NCBI GenBank assembly: GCA_905250115.1 | Contig: CAJNOI010000001.1 | Span: 1,105,253-1,169,252, forward strand | Direction of reading: 5' to 3' | Origin: Adineta steineri | Lineage: Eukaryota > Rotifera > Eurotatoria > Adinetida > Adinetidae | Length of the DNA: 64,000 bases | Shown: in pieces, positions 25,738-36,760 of the stretch | Layout of the letters: the number at the start of each line of letters is the position of its first letter | How positions within the stretch are numbered: position 1 is the stretch's first letter | Program-made: the position numbers and the translations under genes | The notes under the pieces: model-generated | What the model was told of the DNA's origin: nothing | Database searches by the model: none | Seen by the model: the letters and a program-made list of their open reading frames with translations, nothing else

Positions 25738-26384
25738 TATTTTATAGCTGAAGATGATGTTACAGACATTCGTTCACAATCGTATAATATATCTGGTGAA
25801 AATAAGGGATTTGGTACTTCAGTATCATCCATCTAGAAGATAAAATATTTATTATTATAAGATATCGAAATATGAAAATACTTACACAAGCAAAACCCGA
25901 ATATTCATATAGAGAATGTGGAGTTTGAGATGGTGATGCCATAGATACAAAACCTGAATCATTCGTTTTCAAAACAGTCATGTTCAGTGTCGAATCTTCC
26001 AAAGCAACTCTACAAAAGAAAATCAATGATTTTATTTCTGTTATACAATAAACTTACTTTTGTCGTTCTATCAACTCATTACGCTGTTGTTCATAATAAG
26101 TCATCAGTGCATTTTGTACTAGCAATTCTTCATTCATTGATGTTGTTGTAAAATCAATCTTTTTCGTATCACTATCATTATCAGATTTTCTTGAATAAAC
26201 TCTATAAATTTATCATCAATAATAGAAACAAATTTAGATAGATTTTTACTTATTACAAAATAATAACGCTCCTATCAGAGCAATAGCCAATATAGCACAT
26301 ACAGTAATTTCAATAACTAAAGAAAAATATTAAATATTTTCTTATTATTATTGTTTATACAAAATTTTTACCAAGAATAACCAT
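25738..26384 (-). CDS. Small single-pass membrane protein, orphan
   Basis: Five short exons can be joined in phase to about 147 residues. The first two give MVIL, then VIEITVCAILAIALIGALLF, a clear transmembrane helix. The next exons give a basic juxtamembrane piece (KVYSRKSDNDSDTKK), a helical stretch with YYEQQRNELIERQK, then an acidic, Ser-rich tail (SPSQTPHSLYEYSGFA) that ends VTSSSAIK. The layout is a type III or signal-anchored protein with a cytoplasmic tail. No family is recognised. A T-rich tract and AG (atttttatttctag) lie just upstream of the start, as for its neighbours. It is 220 bp downstream of the ASPHD-like gene, same strand. The model depends on by-eye splice sites. Confidence 0.55.
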
Positions 26385-26604
26385 TAGTCAAAAAATTATA
26401 ATGTGCATTTAACTAGAAATAAAAATGATATTTTGTTTATCAAGCAGATCTTTTTTTGATTTTGTATTATTCTTTATTTCTATTAAAAAAAAACAGAACT
26501 AACAAATATTCGTCAGTCTATCAGACTAATTCTGAGTTTCGTAAAAATTAAACTAAAAAAAAAAGGAACGCCATCAGATTATTGCATTTGATCTATTATT
26601 TTTT

Positions 26605-27483
26605 CTATGCTAAATTAGTATGAAAAATAGTTGTTAATTCTTTGCGCATATCTAATGATAAATCGGGGTGCCAAAAGTCAATTGTAAGAAAAATTTGTTG
26701 TTTATTAGTTGGATTTTGAATGGAATGTTCAAGTCCATCGTTGTATAAAGTTGCACGTTTATTTTCTATTGGTAAACGTTTATGTTTATTAATAAGAACA
26801 TGTGCGGGTGATTGTTCATCACAAATTAATCCAAAATTCATACGTATACAACAATTTGTTAAACCATTTTGATTTTTTTCATTTTCATTCTTATCCGAGG
26901 TTAAGCGTGTAAGAAAACAATTACCAAATATACAATTTTCATTATTAATACAAATAGCATTAGGTAATAGATGTAAAATTTCAAATAATTTTGGTAAACT
27001 TTTACAATTCGTTTCATTTTCTTCACCATTTTTATATAAATAAAAATCAGTCCATTGAATATTATCATTATTTTGTAAGAATTTAATTATTTCTTGTCGA
27101 AGTTCATCATAATGTTTCAAAAGTATTTCTTCATCAGATATTTTACCTTGATTACTACTTAAACCACGATGATAATAAACTGTTGGTTTTTCATCATTTC
27201 GACGAACTAAACGATCATGTTGTACTAAATTATTAAGTACAATAGATTTCAATGAATTATTTTCATCATCATCATAATCTTTTTTAATACGATTTATTGC
27301 ACGACCACGTACTGATCCGGAACCCAGACATTTTGAACAAAATGGATTTGGACAATGATTTGTACGTAGAACAAAATGTAAGAGTGTACGATAAACACAT
27401 ATGATGCAGATAAGAAGAAAAAAACGGAAGAACCATACTTGATCACGAAGTACTTCAAATGTATCACGTAATGAACTAAACAT
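26605..27483 (-). CDS. Aspartate beta-hydroxylase domain protein (ASPHD-like), likely altered iron site
   Basis: A single exon of 292 residues. A transmembrane helix at about 17-40 (VWFFRFFLLICIICVYRTLL) is followed by a cysteine cluster (HCPNPFCSKC, residues 43-52) like human ASPHD2 YCQSPECVRC. The C-terminal domain has WTDFYLY (144-150), GLTNCCIRMNFGL (207-219) and TIDFWHPDL (267-275), matching ASPHD2 WFTFYLV, GPTNIRIRCHLGL and VDLWHPN. In ASPH-type enzymes the iron is held by two histidines. The second is kept (H253, in LEHSI), but the first aligns with N216. So the protein may be inactive or may bind metal differently. Membrane-bound; substrate unknown. Confidence 0.85.
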   Translation of the reverse strand: MFSSLRDTFEVLRDQVWFFRFFLLICIICVYRTLLHFVLRTNHCPNPFCSKCLGSGSVRGRAINRIKKDYDDDENNSLKSIVLNNLVQHDRLVRRNDEKPTVYYHRGLSSNQGKISDEEILLKHYDELRQEIIKFLQNNDNIQWTDFYLYKNGEENETNCKSLPKLFEILHLLPNAICINNENCIFGNCFLTRLTSDKNENEKNQNGLTNCCIRMNFGLICDEQSPAHVLINKHKRLPIENKRATLYNDGLEHSIQNPTNKQQIFLTIDFWHPDLSLDMRKELTTIFHTNLA

Positions 27484-27901
27484 TTTTTTGGTCTAAAATA
27501 GTAACAGAATATTTTTGTTTTTTCTAAAAATTCAATCAGTTTATTAGAGAGTTTATGTGCGCGTTTATTATATGTCTTACACATTCTGTTTGCAGTTATT
27601 GAACAAAAAAAAGAGAGAAAGAGAAAAAGAAAACGAATAGATTCAATATCGACTGCTTAATTTTAACCAAGCAAACCGCATAGATACATACAAATACAGA
27701 AGTCTTTGACATCCATGCAAATCATATATCATGTTTTAAATGTTCTACAATGTGACTGAACACAGAAGAAGAAGAAAAAAACGAGAAAGAATAAGTATAA
27801 TAATGTATAGAAAGTTTTTTATTTTATTGTTTTGTTTTTGTCTCTTGTTTATAATATTCTGTACACGGATAAATAAAAAAAAAAGAAAAGAAGATAAGAT
27901 T

Positions 27902-30900
27902 TTATTTGTCTCCATCTAAATAACGTTTTGTATTTGGCATACGATTTTGTACTTCAGGGTAATCTCGATCTTGTCTTATACGTTGTTCTAGTAAACGTTT
28001 AAGTTCTTGTTCAAATGTATTAACAAGTGCTGGTGAAGCTGGTTCACCAGTTAAAACACTTTCTGGTGTATTTGTTGTTGCATTTGATGTTTGATTATTT
28101 GTTGAACTTGATGATGATGATGCACGTAAAACCAATGTTTGTAATAAATGTGTTGAAGTTAAATCTTCACGCATATGAACGCGACGTCGTTTAGCTGGCA
28201 TACCTTCTTTATAAACATCACTAAATGGTGCTTGTGATGGTGAATTATGTTGAGTATTCACATCACGAATAACAATAGGAATCCAATCATCAGGTAAATT
28301 TCCTTGCAATGATGCATTTGATGTTGTTGCTGCTTGACGTTCATGATCAGTTTTATTTATTATACTACTCATTTGTGTTGTAGATGATGGTGTAGCAGCA
28401 CTTCGTACTGGAGGACGTTCAACAATTGGTGGTGTTGGTTCTATTAAATAACTTGATATATTTGGTGGTGATGAACGAATTGCATTGAATGCATTTGTTA
28501 AAGATGTATGAAGATAAGTTTCTGACCATGTTACAATCATTGGATTTGTTGAACGAAAAATAACACGCTAAATAAATAAGAATAATAAATAAATATGAAT
28601 AATATAGAGAAATATGAAATTACATGTCGATTAAGAATAAAATTAATCGCAGCTGCTTGTCCATCTTCAAGACAATGTGATGATAATGCTAAATATTCAT
28701 TACGCATTGTAATTAATTGTTGTCGAAAATGTTCAAACCAAACATTACCAGCTAATAGGAAAAAAAAGAAATAAATATAATTTATATTTTATATAAATTA
28801 TTAACATACGATCATCAAATAAAATATGTAATAATTTACGAACATGATGTTGAAAGAAACGTTTCATAACATTTGCTAAATTAATATTAGGTTTAACTCG
28901 AAGTTCATTCTACAAAAAACAAATATTTTTTTCATAAATAATAAAATAACAAAAGTAATTGACGACTTACAAAATTAACTGAAGCTTCTTCTAAGAGTGA
29001 TTCATAAAGTTTATTAACTAATTCTTCAAGTGTTTCTGGTGTTATAGGTCGTCCTTGAAGAACAGTATTTCTAATTAAAATTAAGCAAAAAAAAGAATTA
29101 ATTAACATAGATAATAATAAATTTACTGTAGATATTCAGTTGCTGATTGACGTGCTTCATTAATACGTGGTCCAACTGGATTACCCAAAACAAGATTCCA
29201 AACATCGGTAAAACGCATACGTGTTGTCATGGTAGAAAATAATTCACTAATAAGATTAGTACCATCAGTGGATCGAGACTCAACATCTTCACCGAAGCGT
29301 TGCATAAATGAACCAATAGTAAGATTATCTAATTCAGGATTATCCAAACCACCTCCCAACAAACGTAAAAGTTCTATTAAAAACAAAAATTTCTAGTTTA
29401 TATTATTTTTATAGAAATAATTTTACCTGTAAACATTTGTCCAGTAACATTATCTACTTCAGCATTATTTCCTGGTGCTGTATTCTGTGTTGAAGTTGAT
29501 GTATTTGATGTTGTTGATGACGATGTTGTTGTTGATGTTACTGTTGAAGTTGTTGTGAATGGATTAGCATTAACTAATGTTGCTCCTGGAATAAGTCGTC
29601 CAGTTATACCTTGTACCATATTACCAATTGATCGAGCAAAATTTGAAAAATCTAAACCACCAGCCATAACTCCTGGAATATTAGTACCCATTGGTGTTGC
29701 TGTTGCTTGTTGAGTAGTATTTGTTCCAGTTGATTGAGATGTTGTAGATTGAGAAGTTTGATTGTTAGGATTGTTCGGATTGTTTTGACCAATATTTACT
29801 AAATTAGAGAAAATAATAAAAATAATTTATAGGAAAATATTTTGTTTTTACATACATCGAACTCGTCCATTACCACTTCGTAAAACACCAGGTATAATCT
29901 GTGAAAGTACTTGACTAATAACTGCATTCTAGAGAGAGAGAGAAAAGAAACATAAGTATTGAAAACAAAAATCTTTAAATTTTTTTTACCATTTGAACTT
30001 GTTCGCCTTCGTTTGTCGATGGCTGCTGTTGTTGCTGTTGCTGTTGCTGTTGTTGTTGGGAATTATCACTAGAAGTTTGTTGTTGTGGCATTTCAGTTGT
30101 TGTTGTAGTTGATATAACCATTGGAATTTCAAATGAATGTGCCGTCATATTATAAGCATGACCAGCAGGTGTAATAACAGTAGCACCAGTTGGTGCACCA
30201 GGTGATGATAACATAAAGTTTTGCATCTGTTGTTGTGCTTGTTGTTGTTGTTGATTTTGTTGTGCCCATGGTCCAGCTGGATGACGATGACGACCACGTG
30301 GATGTTGTGGTGCTGTTGCAAATATAACAGCACGATTCGATGCATTACTTAATGCAGCTGCTTCACTTGGTGTTAAATTTGCGGCATTATTTGGATTATC
30401 AAAAGGTGGACGAAGTGTTTGAGTAAAATAAGGTGACGCACACGGTAAACTTCGATCGATTGATTCTAAAATACAAAAGAGAGATATTAAGAAAGAAATT
30501 TTATTTTATTTTAAAAATATTTACGTATTATAGCTGGTCCTCGAAGACGAGGAATTCCAGCTAGAGATGGATTGGGAAGTTGTTGTGGTGGTACAGGGAG
30601 ATCCATTGATGGCATATCGACCCAATCAGCATCATCATCGTCAATACTTGGTGTTGTTCCTGATGTTGAACTAGTGTTTGGTCTTGGTCGTGAATCAGCA
30701 GAACGTGATCGTATTGCTTCATTACGTTCACGTCCTGATGAAGCTGAATCTGGTTGAAGAGCGAATGTTGAACGTAATATTGTATCGGCTATAGTTTGAT
30801 TATTATTGTTATTATTCGGTGATTGAGTATTACTATTTGTATTGCTTGCTGTTTGTTGACCAACCATTTGGGCAAAATGTTGTTGTACACTATTTGTTAC

Positions 30901-33288
30901 ACGTTGAGCAATTTCAGCAGCAAGATTATTATCTAATTGACCACCATTTATTTGAATAGGACCACTTGAAATAACATGTGTTCCAGCACCACCTTGAGAC
31001 ATATTAGCTAGAAGGAAAATAGCAAAGAGTTCCAATTAATTCAATATTTAACTTTAGAAATTATACGTGGCATCGATCGATTTGTCATATTATTTGTTGG
31101 TGATTGCTGTGGTGATGATGAATTAGCTGTTTGTACATCTGCAACAACTGATGCTGAAACTTGATTTAGAGTTATTCCATCAGGACCCATTTGCATGAAT
31201 GTATATGGTAATGTTCCTAAATTGAAACGCATTGATTGTTGCATACCACCATTATTAGCTAGTGTAGGTGTTGGTGGACGAAAAGGCATTGTTGGTCGTG
31301 GAGTAGTATTAAATACCTGAATAGAAGAAAAAAGTCGTAATACAAAAGAATAAAAGAATATGAAACAAACCATGCGAGGCATAGGACCCATTGGATTTTG
31401 AAATGGCATTCGAAATTCTCCAGACATCATAGCTGGATTGGCTCCAGCTGATATTTGTATTGGACCCATAATACGAGCTGTAGCTACTGCTGTCGGCTAA
31501 AAAATAAATTTCATACTATTTATAGAAAAATACAAAAAATGCACTTACTCGTCGACCAATAGATCGTGAGGTGCGTGGGATTATTCTTGCTCCTGCCTCT
31601 TGACCAGGTATTAAACTACCTGCACTATTTTGTGCAATTGAAGCAAGACCAGCTTGTGAAATAGGTAATTCTCCCAAATGTAATAAACGTGTGTCAGCTG
31701 GATCATTAAGATCAAGAGTAAAATCTGTTATATTATGATAGATATGAGCAATTAGATGTGTTGCTTCATTAAATAATGAATAGAAACGTTGACGACCAGC
31801 CATTTCTTGTTCCTAAAAAGAAAATCAATTTATTTTAATTTGAAACAAAAAATATTTAATTTCTATAAATAACTTACAGAAGCATCGCTCTGTGTTATAG
31901 TGCGTAAATAAGTTTGATAATGTGCTTGTAAACGATGTTGTTCAACTTCAATATTATCCATTAATGCAGCTAAATCACGAGCTGTTCGTCTAGAATTTAA
32001 AATTTCATTGTTAAAACAAAATAATTTTAAAAATTAAAAAATTTCTTTTTACGGGGTAGATATAACTGGATTATTAGTTGTGGTTGGTGTTGTAGCATTT
32101 TCTACAGGAGTTGTACTTGTTGTACTTGGAGGTGTATGAAGTGTTTCGGCTGAATTAATTGCACCTTGTGATTCGGCATCCATTTCAGTTGATGTTATAT
32201 CTTCCATGCCAAGAAATGTTGTTGATGATGGTGAGGTTGAGGTAGGTGGTGGTGGTTGAGGAGCTGTTTCTGCTGATGCTGTTGCTGTTGTTGTCGTCGT
32301 TGCAGTTACACGAGTTGGACTTGTTGTTCTTTCTGAAGTTGACGGAGGTGGAGTAGGTGAGAGACGAAAATTTGACTGCACAATTTGCTAGAAATTCACA
32401 TAACATTTACTTATGAAGTTCTATACATATATAATAAATATCTTACTTCAATACGATCAATGCGAAGTTTAAGACGTGTTATCATACGTCCAATAGAACG
32501 AAAACGTTCGTTAATTTCTTGTTGTTCTAAAACTTGATTTACATTACCAAAATCAATATTAATATCTACACCATGTCCATCTGACTATATAAACACACAA
32601 GAAACAAAACAATAATAATAATAATCATTCAATCATTTTTTCACTTACAGCCATTGTTGTATTTACTTGTGCTTGCCGTCCAACATCACCAAGATCATTC
32701 AGTAAATTTTGTACTAAACTCTACAAATAATAAAATTATAAACATAGAGTTTTGAAAAAAAAACTTGATTAACTTGTATATCATTTGGTTGTAAATTTGC
32801 AGCACCTGGAAAAGCATTTATAAAAATACTTGTTGTTTCATTAACTTCATCCATCATGGCTTGATTCATTCCACCATCATTTGAACCATTACCTGACATA
32901 TTTGATGCACCACCAGAGCTATTATTAGGTCCTGCTGGTGGAATTGGTTCAGCACGTTCAACAAAATGAATTGTTTTATTTTGAATATCTAGAAAACAAA
33001 GCAAATTGATTTAAAAAATACAAAACAAAAAAATCTTCATACTGCTATCGATAAGTTTTGTATCATCTTGTAGAACTTTGCCTTGAAAAATTAAACGTTG
33101 TCGTTCAGTTGGAATTTCTAATTCATCACGTAATCGTTCTTTAAATTGTCGTACAGTTGTCTGTTATAAATAAACAAAAAATTAAATACATATAAAACTT
33201 TTTTAAATTAATCAGATTTTCATACCGATTCATCGACTTCATACTTGCGACTGTCACCACTCAAAAACTTAAGTGTAAATTCAAGCAT
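27902..33288 (-). CDS. BAG6: BAG6 (BAT3/Scythe) chaperone
   Basis: About 16 exons and roughly 1,450 residues (human 1,132). The N-terminal ubiquitin-like domain begins MLEFTLKFLSG and includes PTERQRLIFQGKVLQDDTKL and IHFVERAEPIPPAG, matching human PSEKQRLIYQGRVLQDDKKL and IHLVERAPP. Long low-complexity Ser/Thr/Pro/Gln segments follow. The C-terminus has LPDDWIPIVIRDV, then PFSDVYKEGMPAKRRR, matching human PPEWVPIIQQDI and PLSDAYLSGMPAKRRK, which includes the nuclear localisation signal and the region that binds UBL4A/TRC35. BAG6 captures exposed hydrophobic segments for tail-anchored protein targeting or degradation. It carries a glutamine run near 30015-30060. The ICMT-like gene lies 111 bp upstream. 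Confidence 0.93.
30012..30062 (-). repeat. CAG/CAA tract encoding polyglutamine in BAG6
   Basis: Runs of tgttgttgctgttgctgttg on the plus strand encode about a dozen consecutive glutamines on the minus strand, after SSDNS and before PSTNEG. Mixed CAG and CAA codons limit slippage. Confidence 0.8.
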
Positions 33289-33399
33289 TAAAATTATTTA
33301 TATCTAGAACAACAAAAAATACACACTGAGATTCATCTGAGCTTGTTTAATTTCTATAATATATAGGATAAATGCTTGATTAAATATTATCTAGTTTTT

Positions 33400-34023
33400 T
33401 CATTGTGAAAGTTGTGGTAGAAACATGCCAGCATGTTTCATATAATCTTGATATTTTGGTCCAAATCTTTCGATTAAAACCTTTTCTTCTTGTTTAATAC
33501 GTTTTAATACAACAATAAGATAAGGTAATGAAAGGAACCATGATAAAACAAAATGATTATAAAGAAGAGCAGCACCAGTTAATTCAAGAAATGTACCAGT
33601 ATATGCTGGATGACGCATATATTTATAAAGTCCTGTATCAATCATTTCATGATCATCATCAATACTGACTTTATATGTATAAAATTTGCCTAATTGTATT
33701 ATAGCAATTTGTCGTATTAATAAACCTGCTATGAATGTAAATATACCCAATGTAGCTGATATATTTGATGATAAGAAGGATGAATGATGAGTATCTTTAA
33801 AGAAATAATATATCAATATAGCCAAAATATTAGGTACAAATTTTGCTAAATAAATTAATGTTAACGTTCCTTCATCTTTCGTTTGTTTGGATTTTTTGTT
33901 ATTTTGTTTTGTTTTTCCTGGTTTTAATCGTACAATAGAATTGTATGTGTCAAATGCTGCTACGATTGATATACATATGAGATAAAGAAAAAAATGCTGA
34001 TGAGAAACAGATCTAATGTTCAT
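33400..34023 (-). CDS. Isoprenylcysteine carboxyl methyltransferase (ICMT) family protein
   Basis: A single exon of 207 residues, shorter than human ICMT (284) and yeast Ste14 (239), close to prokaryotic members. Hydrophobic helices lie at about 8-25, 55-75, 88-110 and 145-172. The conserved C-terminal core is present: GLYKYMRHPAYTG (131-143), RIKQEEKVL (175-183) and FGPKYQDY (187-194), the cofactor-binding HP...EE...Y pattern of the ICMT/PEMT fold. The true ICMT methylates the C-terminal prenylcysteine of CaaX proteins at the ER using S-adenosylmethionine; whether this short version does so is inference. A basic, Lys-rich loop (KQNNKKSKQTK) is at 40-49. It is 111 bp upstream of BAG6 and divergent from CCDC138. 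Confidence 0.78.
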   Translation of the reverse strand: MNIRSVSHQHFFLYLICISIVAAFDTYNSIVRLKPGKTKQNNKKSKQTKDEGTLTLIYLAKFVPNILAILIYYFFKDTHHSSFLSSNISATLGIFTFIAGLLIRQIAIIQLGKFYTYKVSIDDDHEMIDTGLYKYMRHPAYTGTFLELTGAALLYNHFVLSWFLSLPYLIVVLKRIKQEEKVLIERFGPKYQDYMKHAGMFLPQLSQ

Positions 34024-34557
34024 TTTTTGTGATAAAATCTAAAACAAATAAGAAACTATTGACTCAAACATATTATTCACCCTTAATAACCTTAACGAAT
34101 ATATAGAATTGAAAAACAAAGTCAACTTCTTTTTTTTCGAAAATTAATCATAATGATAAATTTCTTATGATAAAACAAAGGCTTCTTTTATGAGAATAGA
34201 ATATTTATGTTAAAAACTATATGATAATAAATAAAAAAAGATCGTAAAATAATTTTTTACCTTCTTTTTCCTAAAAATAAGGTATGATTACAACTGAGTA
34301 TAAAATTTACAAACAAACAATTACATCAGTCCATATTTTACCCAATATATAATGGACTTGCCAAATAATTGACAAAAAATTTTTAATATATAGAAAATTT
34401 GTCATTTTTATTTCTTAAAAATGTTTATAAATTAGTAAAATAGAATTTTCTTTTTCTTTCTGATTGGATTGTAAATAAACCATCCATATCGATTGAAACT
34501 AAATCTATGTCGTTACCATATCGACACAAGAATCTCTATTCATATTAATCAAATACA
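34024..34557. promoter_or_regulatory. Divergent promoter region ICMT-like / CCDC138
   Basis: 534 bp of very AT-rich sequence between two divergent start codons. An acceptor-like tttgttttag lies just before the ICMT-like start. No specific factor site can be named. Confidence 0.4.
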
Positions 34558-36701
34558 ATGAATCGTGTAGATTTAAATCAAACGATACTTTCTTCTTTAA
34601 ATTCAGGAGATGAACAATCATCGGATGATGAAATTAAGACTCTTAATAGTACAGCAGCTACAGATAATGCCGATGCTGATATTGATACAACATTAGCATC
34701 CATACGATATTCTCCAGCAAATATTCAAACAGTTTACAATGAACTTTTATTAATTCGTCAACGTTTATCACAAGAAAATGAACGTTTAAAAATCAAATCA
34801 GATTTATTAAATCAATGGGAACAACGTATGCGTGAAACAATTGAACATGGTTGGCAAGCACATAAAGATAAATTTGATAGTGAATTAAATGTCTATAAAG
34901 AAAAATTAAATAATGTAACAAAAGATTTTAAACGAACAAATGATAGTTTACAATTATTACGTGAACAAAATAGTGAATTAAAACGTAATTATAATGATTT
35001 ACGTGAAACAAATGATAAATTAGCTGAAAAAACTAAACAAACAGAAAAACGTGCAGAAAATTTAATACGATTAAATCAAATATCAGAACAAAAAATAAAA
35101 GAATTAGAAAAAACTATTGAAATAAATAAAAAATGTCTATTAAATAATCCAAATGATGAATGTAGAAAATCAATGGAAAATATTCATTCATCTCGAACTA
35201 CATCAATTACAGATCAATCGAATGAACATCATTCATCAACAACTTCACGTAAATATATATATATAATAGAAAAATTTCAATATCTATATGATTTTTTGTA
35301 GTGACAACTATATCAAAATCTCCTAGTATTGCTTCTCCTGATTCTATGATTTTCTTATTTAATTGGTTATCTGATATTACACAAACAACTGTATCTGAAT
35401 GGCCAAATACTTCTTCAATAACACCAGATACAATTGAAAGATATTCGAAATTATTAACTATTCTTGCTGATCAATCATCGTTTTGTTTAAATAAGAATCA
35501 TTCAAATTTAATTATTTCTTATCTTAAATTAGTTTATTTTTCATTAATAATGATTGAATGTCCAACAACAAGCGGACAAACGCGTCATCTTTATTCATGT
35601 TCGTATCGAAGATTATGTGAACAAATTCTTAAATGTGATAAAAATCAAGTAGAAATCCACATTTTTTTTTCAAACTCAAATATATATACATATTTCTTTT
35701 TAAGGAACGTCCACATCTTTTTGATGATAATGAACCACTTATTCGACTTTATGCTTGTTTAATTGTTTTATTAACATGTAATAAAATTATTGATCTTATT
35801 ACATCTTATAATCAACTTCGACTTGATTTAAATTCAAAACCATTTATTGATCTCTTTGTTACAAATTATGGTATTATCGCATTATATAGATGGCTTAAAC
35901 CACCATCACATCACAAACGACGTAAGAATTATGAGGTCACGTTAAAGAGTTCGAAGTTTTTGACAGAGATGGGCAACCCCAGCTCCGGAGTTGACGCTTT
36001 TTTACTTGAAGTTGGAGTAGAGTTGGAGGTGGTACTTTTTTCCAACTCCGGCGGATCTCATGACGTGTAAGAGAACAGCAAAAAGTATCTATCAAATATG
36101 GGCAACGTCAACTCCGGAGTTGCCCATCTCTGGTTTTTTATAACTTGTAACTGTGTGCTTATTTTCTTGGGCATCGCAAGTCGACTCAGCATAGTTCAGA
36201 GTATCTATTAGAGCAATCAAAAACAGATGATTAGAGTTTTTCGCGAAAACTTGGAGCACACTTGACTTGACCGAATTATGACTATATTTACGAGCAGAAT
36301 GCATTGTTTTTTCTTTCATTTATTTAGTAATATTCGATACAATTGATCTTCTTCTACTTCTTTGTACGGATTCCAAATCACTTCGTCCATTTTTAAAACA
36401 ATTAAGTAATGAAACATGGTTTCATTTATTTTATCAATTAGCCCAACAATGTAATGATGGTCTTGGTTCATCAACAAATCTAAGCAATATTCATCTTCCA
36501 CTTACTCCAACATTTGATCTTAAAACAATGGAAAAACTAGGAATATTATTTGAAAAACTTTCAGAATTAACAGAAAATCGTCGATTATTTTCAAAATATA
36601 ATTTTTTGTATATATTTAAAGAATGGAAACAAAAATTTGTTAATGATAGTCCTTTTCTTGTACTTAATATGAAATCAACATTATTAAATTTAGAACAATA
36701 A
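34558..36701 (+). CDS. CCDC138: Coiled-coil domain protein 138, centriolar satellite protein
   Basis: Four exons (34558-35248, 35302-35648, 35705-35921, 36328-36701) sum to 542 residues in frame. The N-terminal half is acidic, then a long coiled coil (about residues 65-195, e.g. LRQRLSQENERLKIKSDLL). The C-terminal domain matches vertebrate CCDC138: IDLLLLLCTDSKSLRPFL and KLGILFEKLSEL..NRRLF, then LVLNMKSTLLNL, against human IDSLLQMTVESKSLQPFL, KLSIILQKLSKI and LCINLNSTLFNL. In vertebrates it localises to centriolar satellites. The third intron (406 nt) carries a hAT-type MITE. The stop is only 59 bp before the CEP290 start, so the two are probably co-transcribed. Confidence 0.86.
35964..36132. 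mobile_element. 169-bp hAT-type MITE in a CCDC138 intron
   Basis: The termini are cagagatgggcaac and gttgcccatctctg, and a subterminal agctccggagttgacg is repeated inverted as cgtcaactccggagttg. Flanks are gtttttga (35956-35963) and gtttttta (36133-36140), an 8-bp target duplication with one mismatch. GC content is far above the surrounding intron. Confidence 0.82.
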
Positions 36702-36760
36702 TTCAAAATTTTGCATATATTGTTTGTTTTTTTTTACATCGTATCTTTGTAGATTGTAGT
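36702..36760 (+). promoter_or_regulatory. Intercistronic spacer with candidate trans-splice acceptor
   Basis: 59 bp between the CCDC138 stop and the CEP290 ATG. It contains tgtttgttttttttt, then gtatctttgtag and attgtag ending one base before the ATG. There is no room for a separate promoter of usual size. This is the expected layout for a spliced-leader acceptor, a process reported in bdelloids. Confidence 0.55.
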
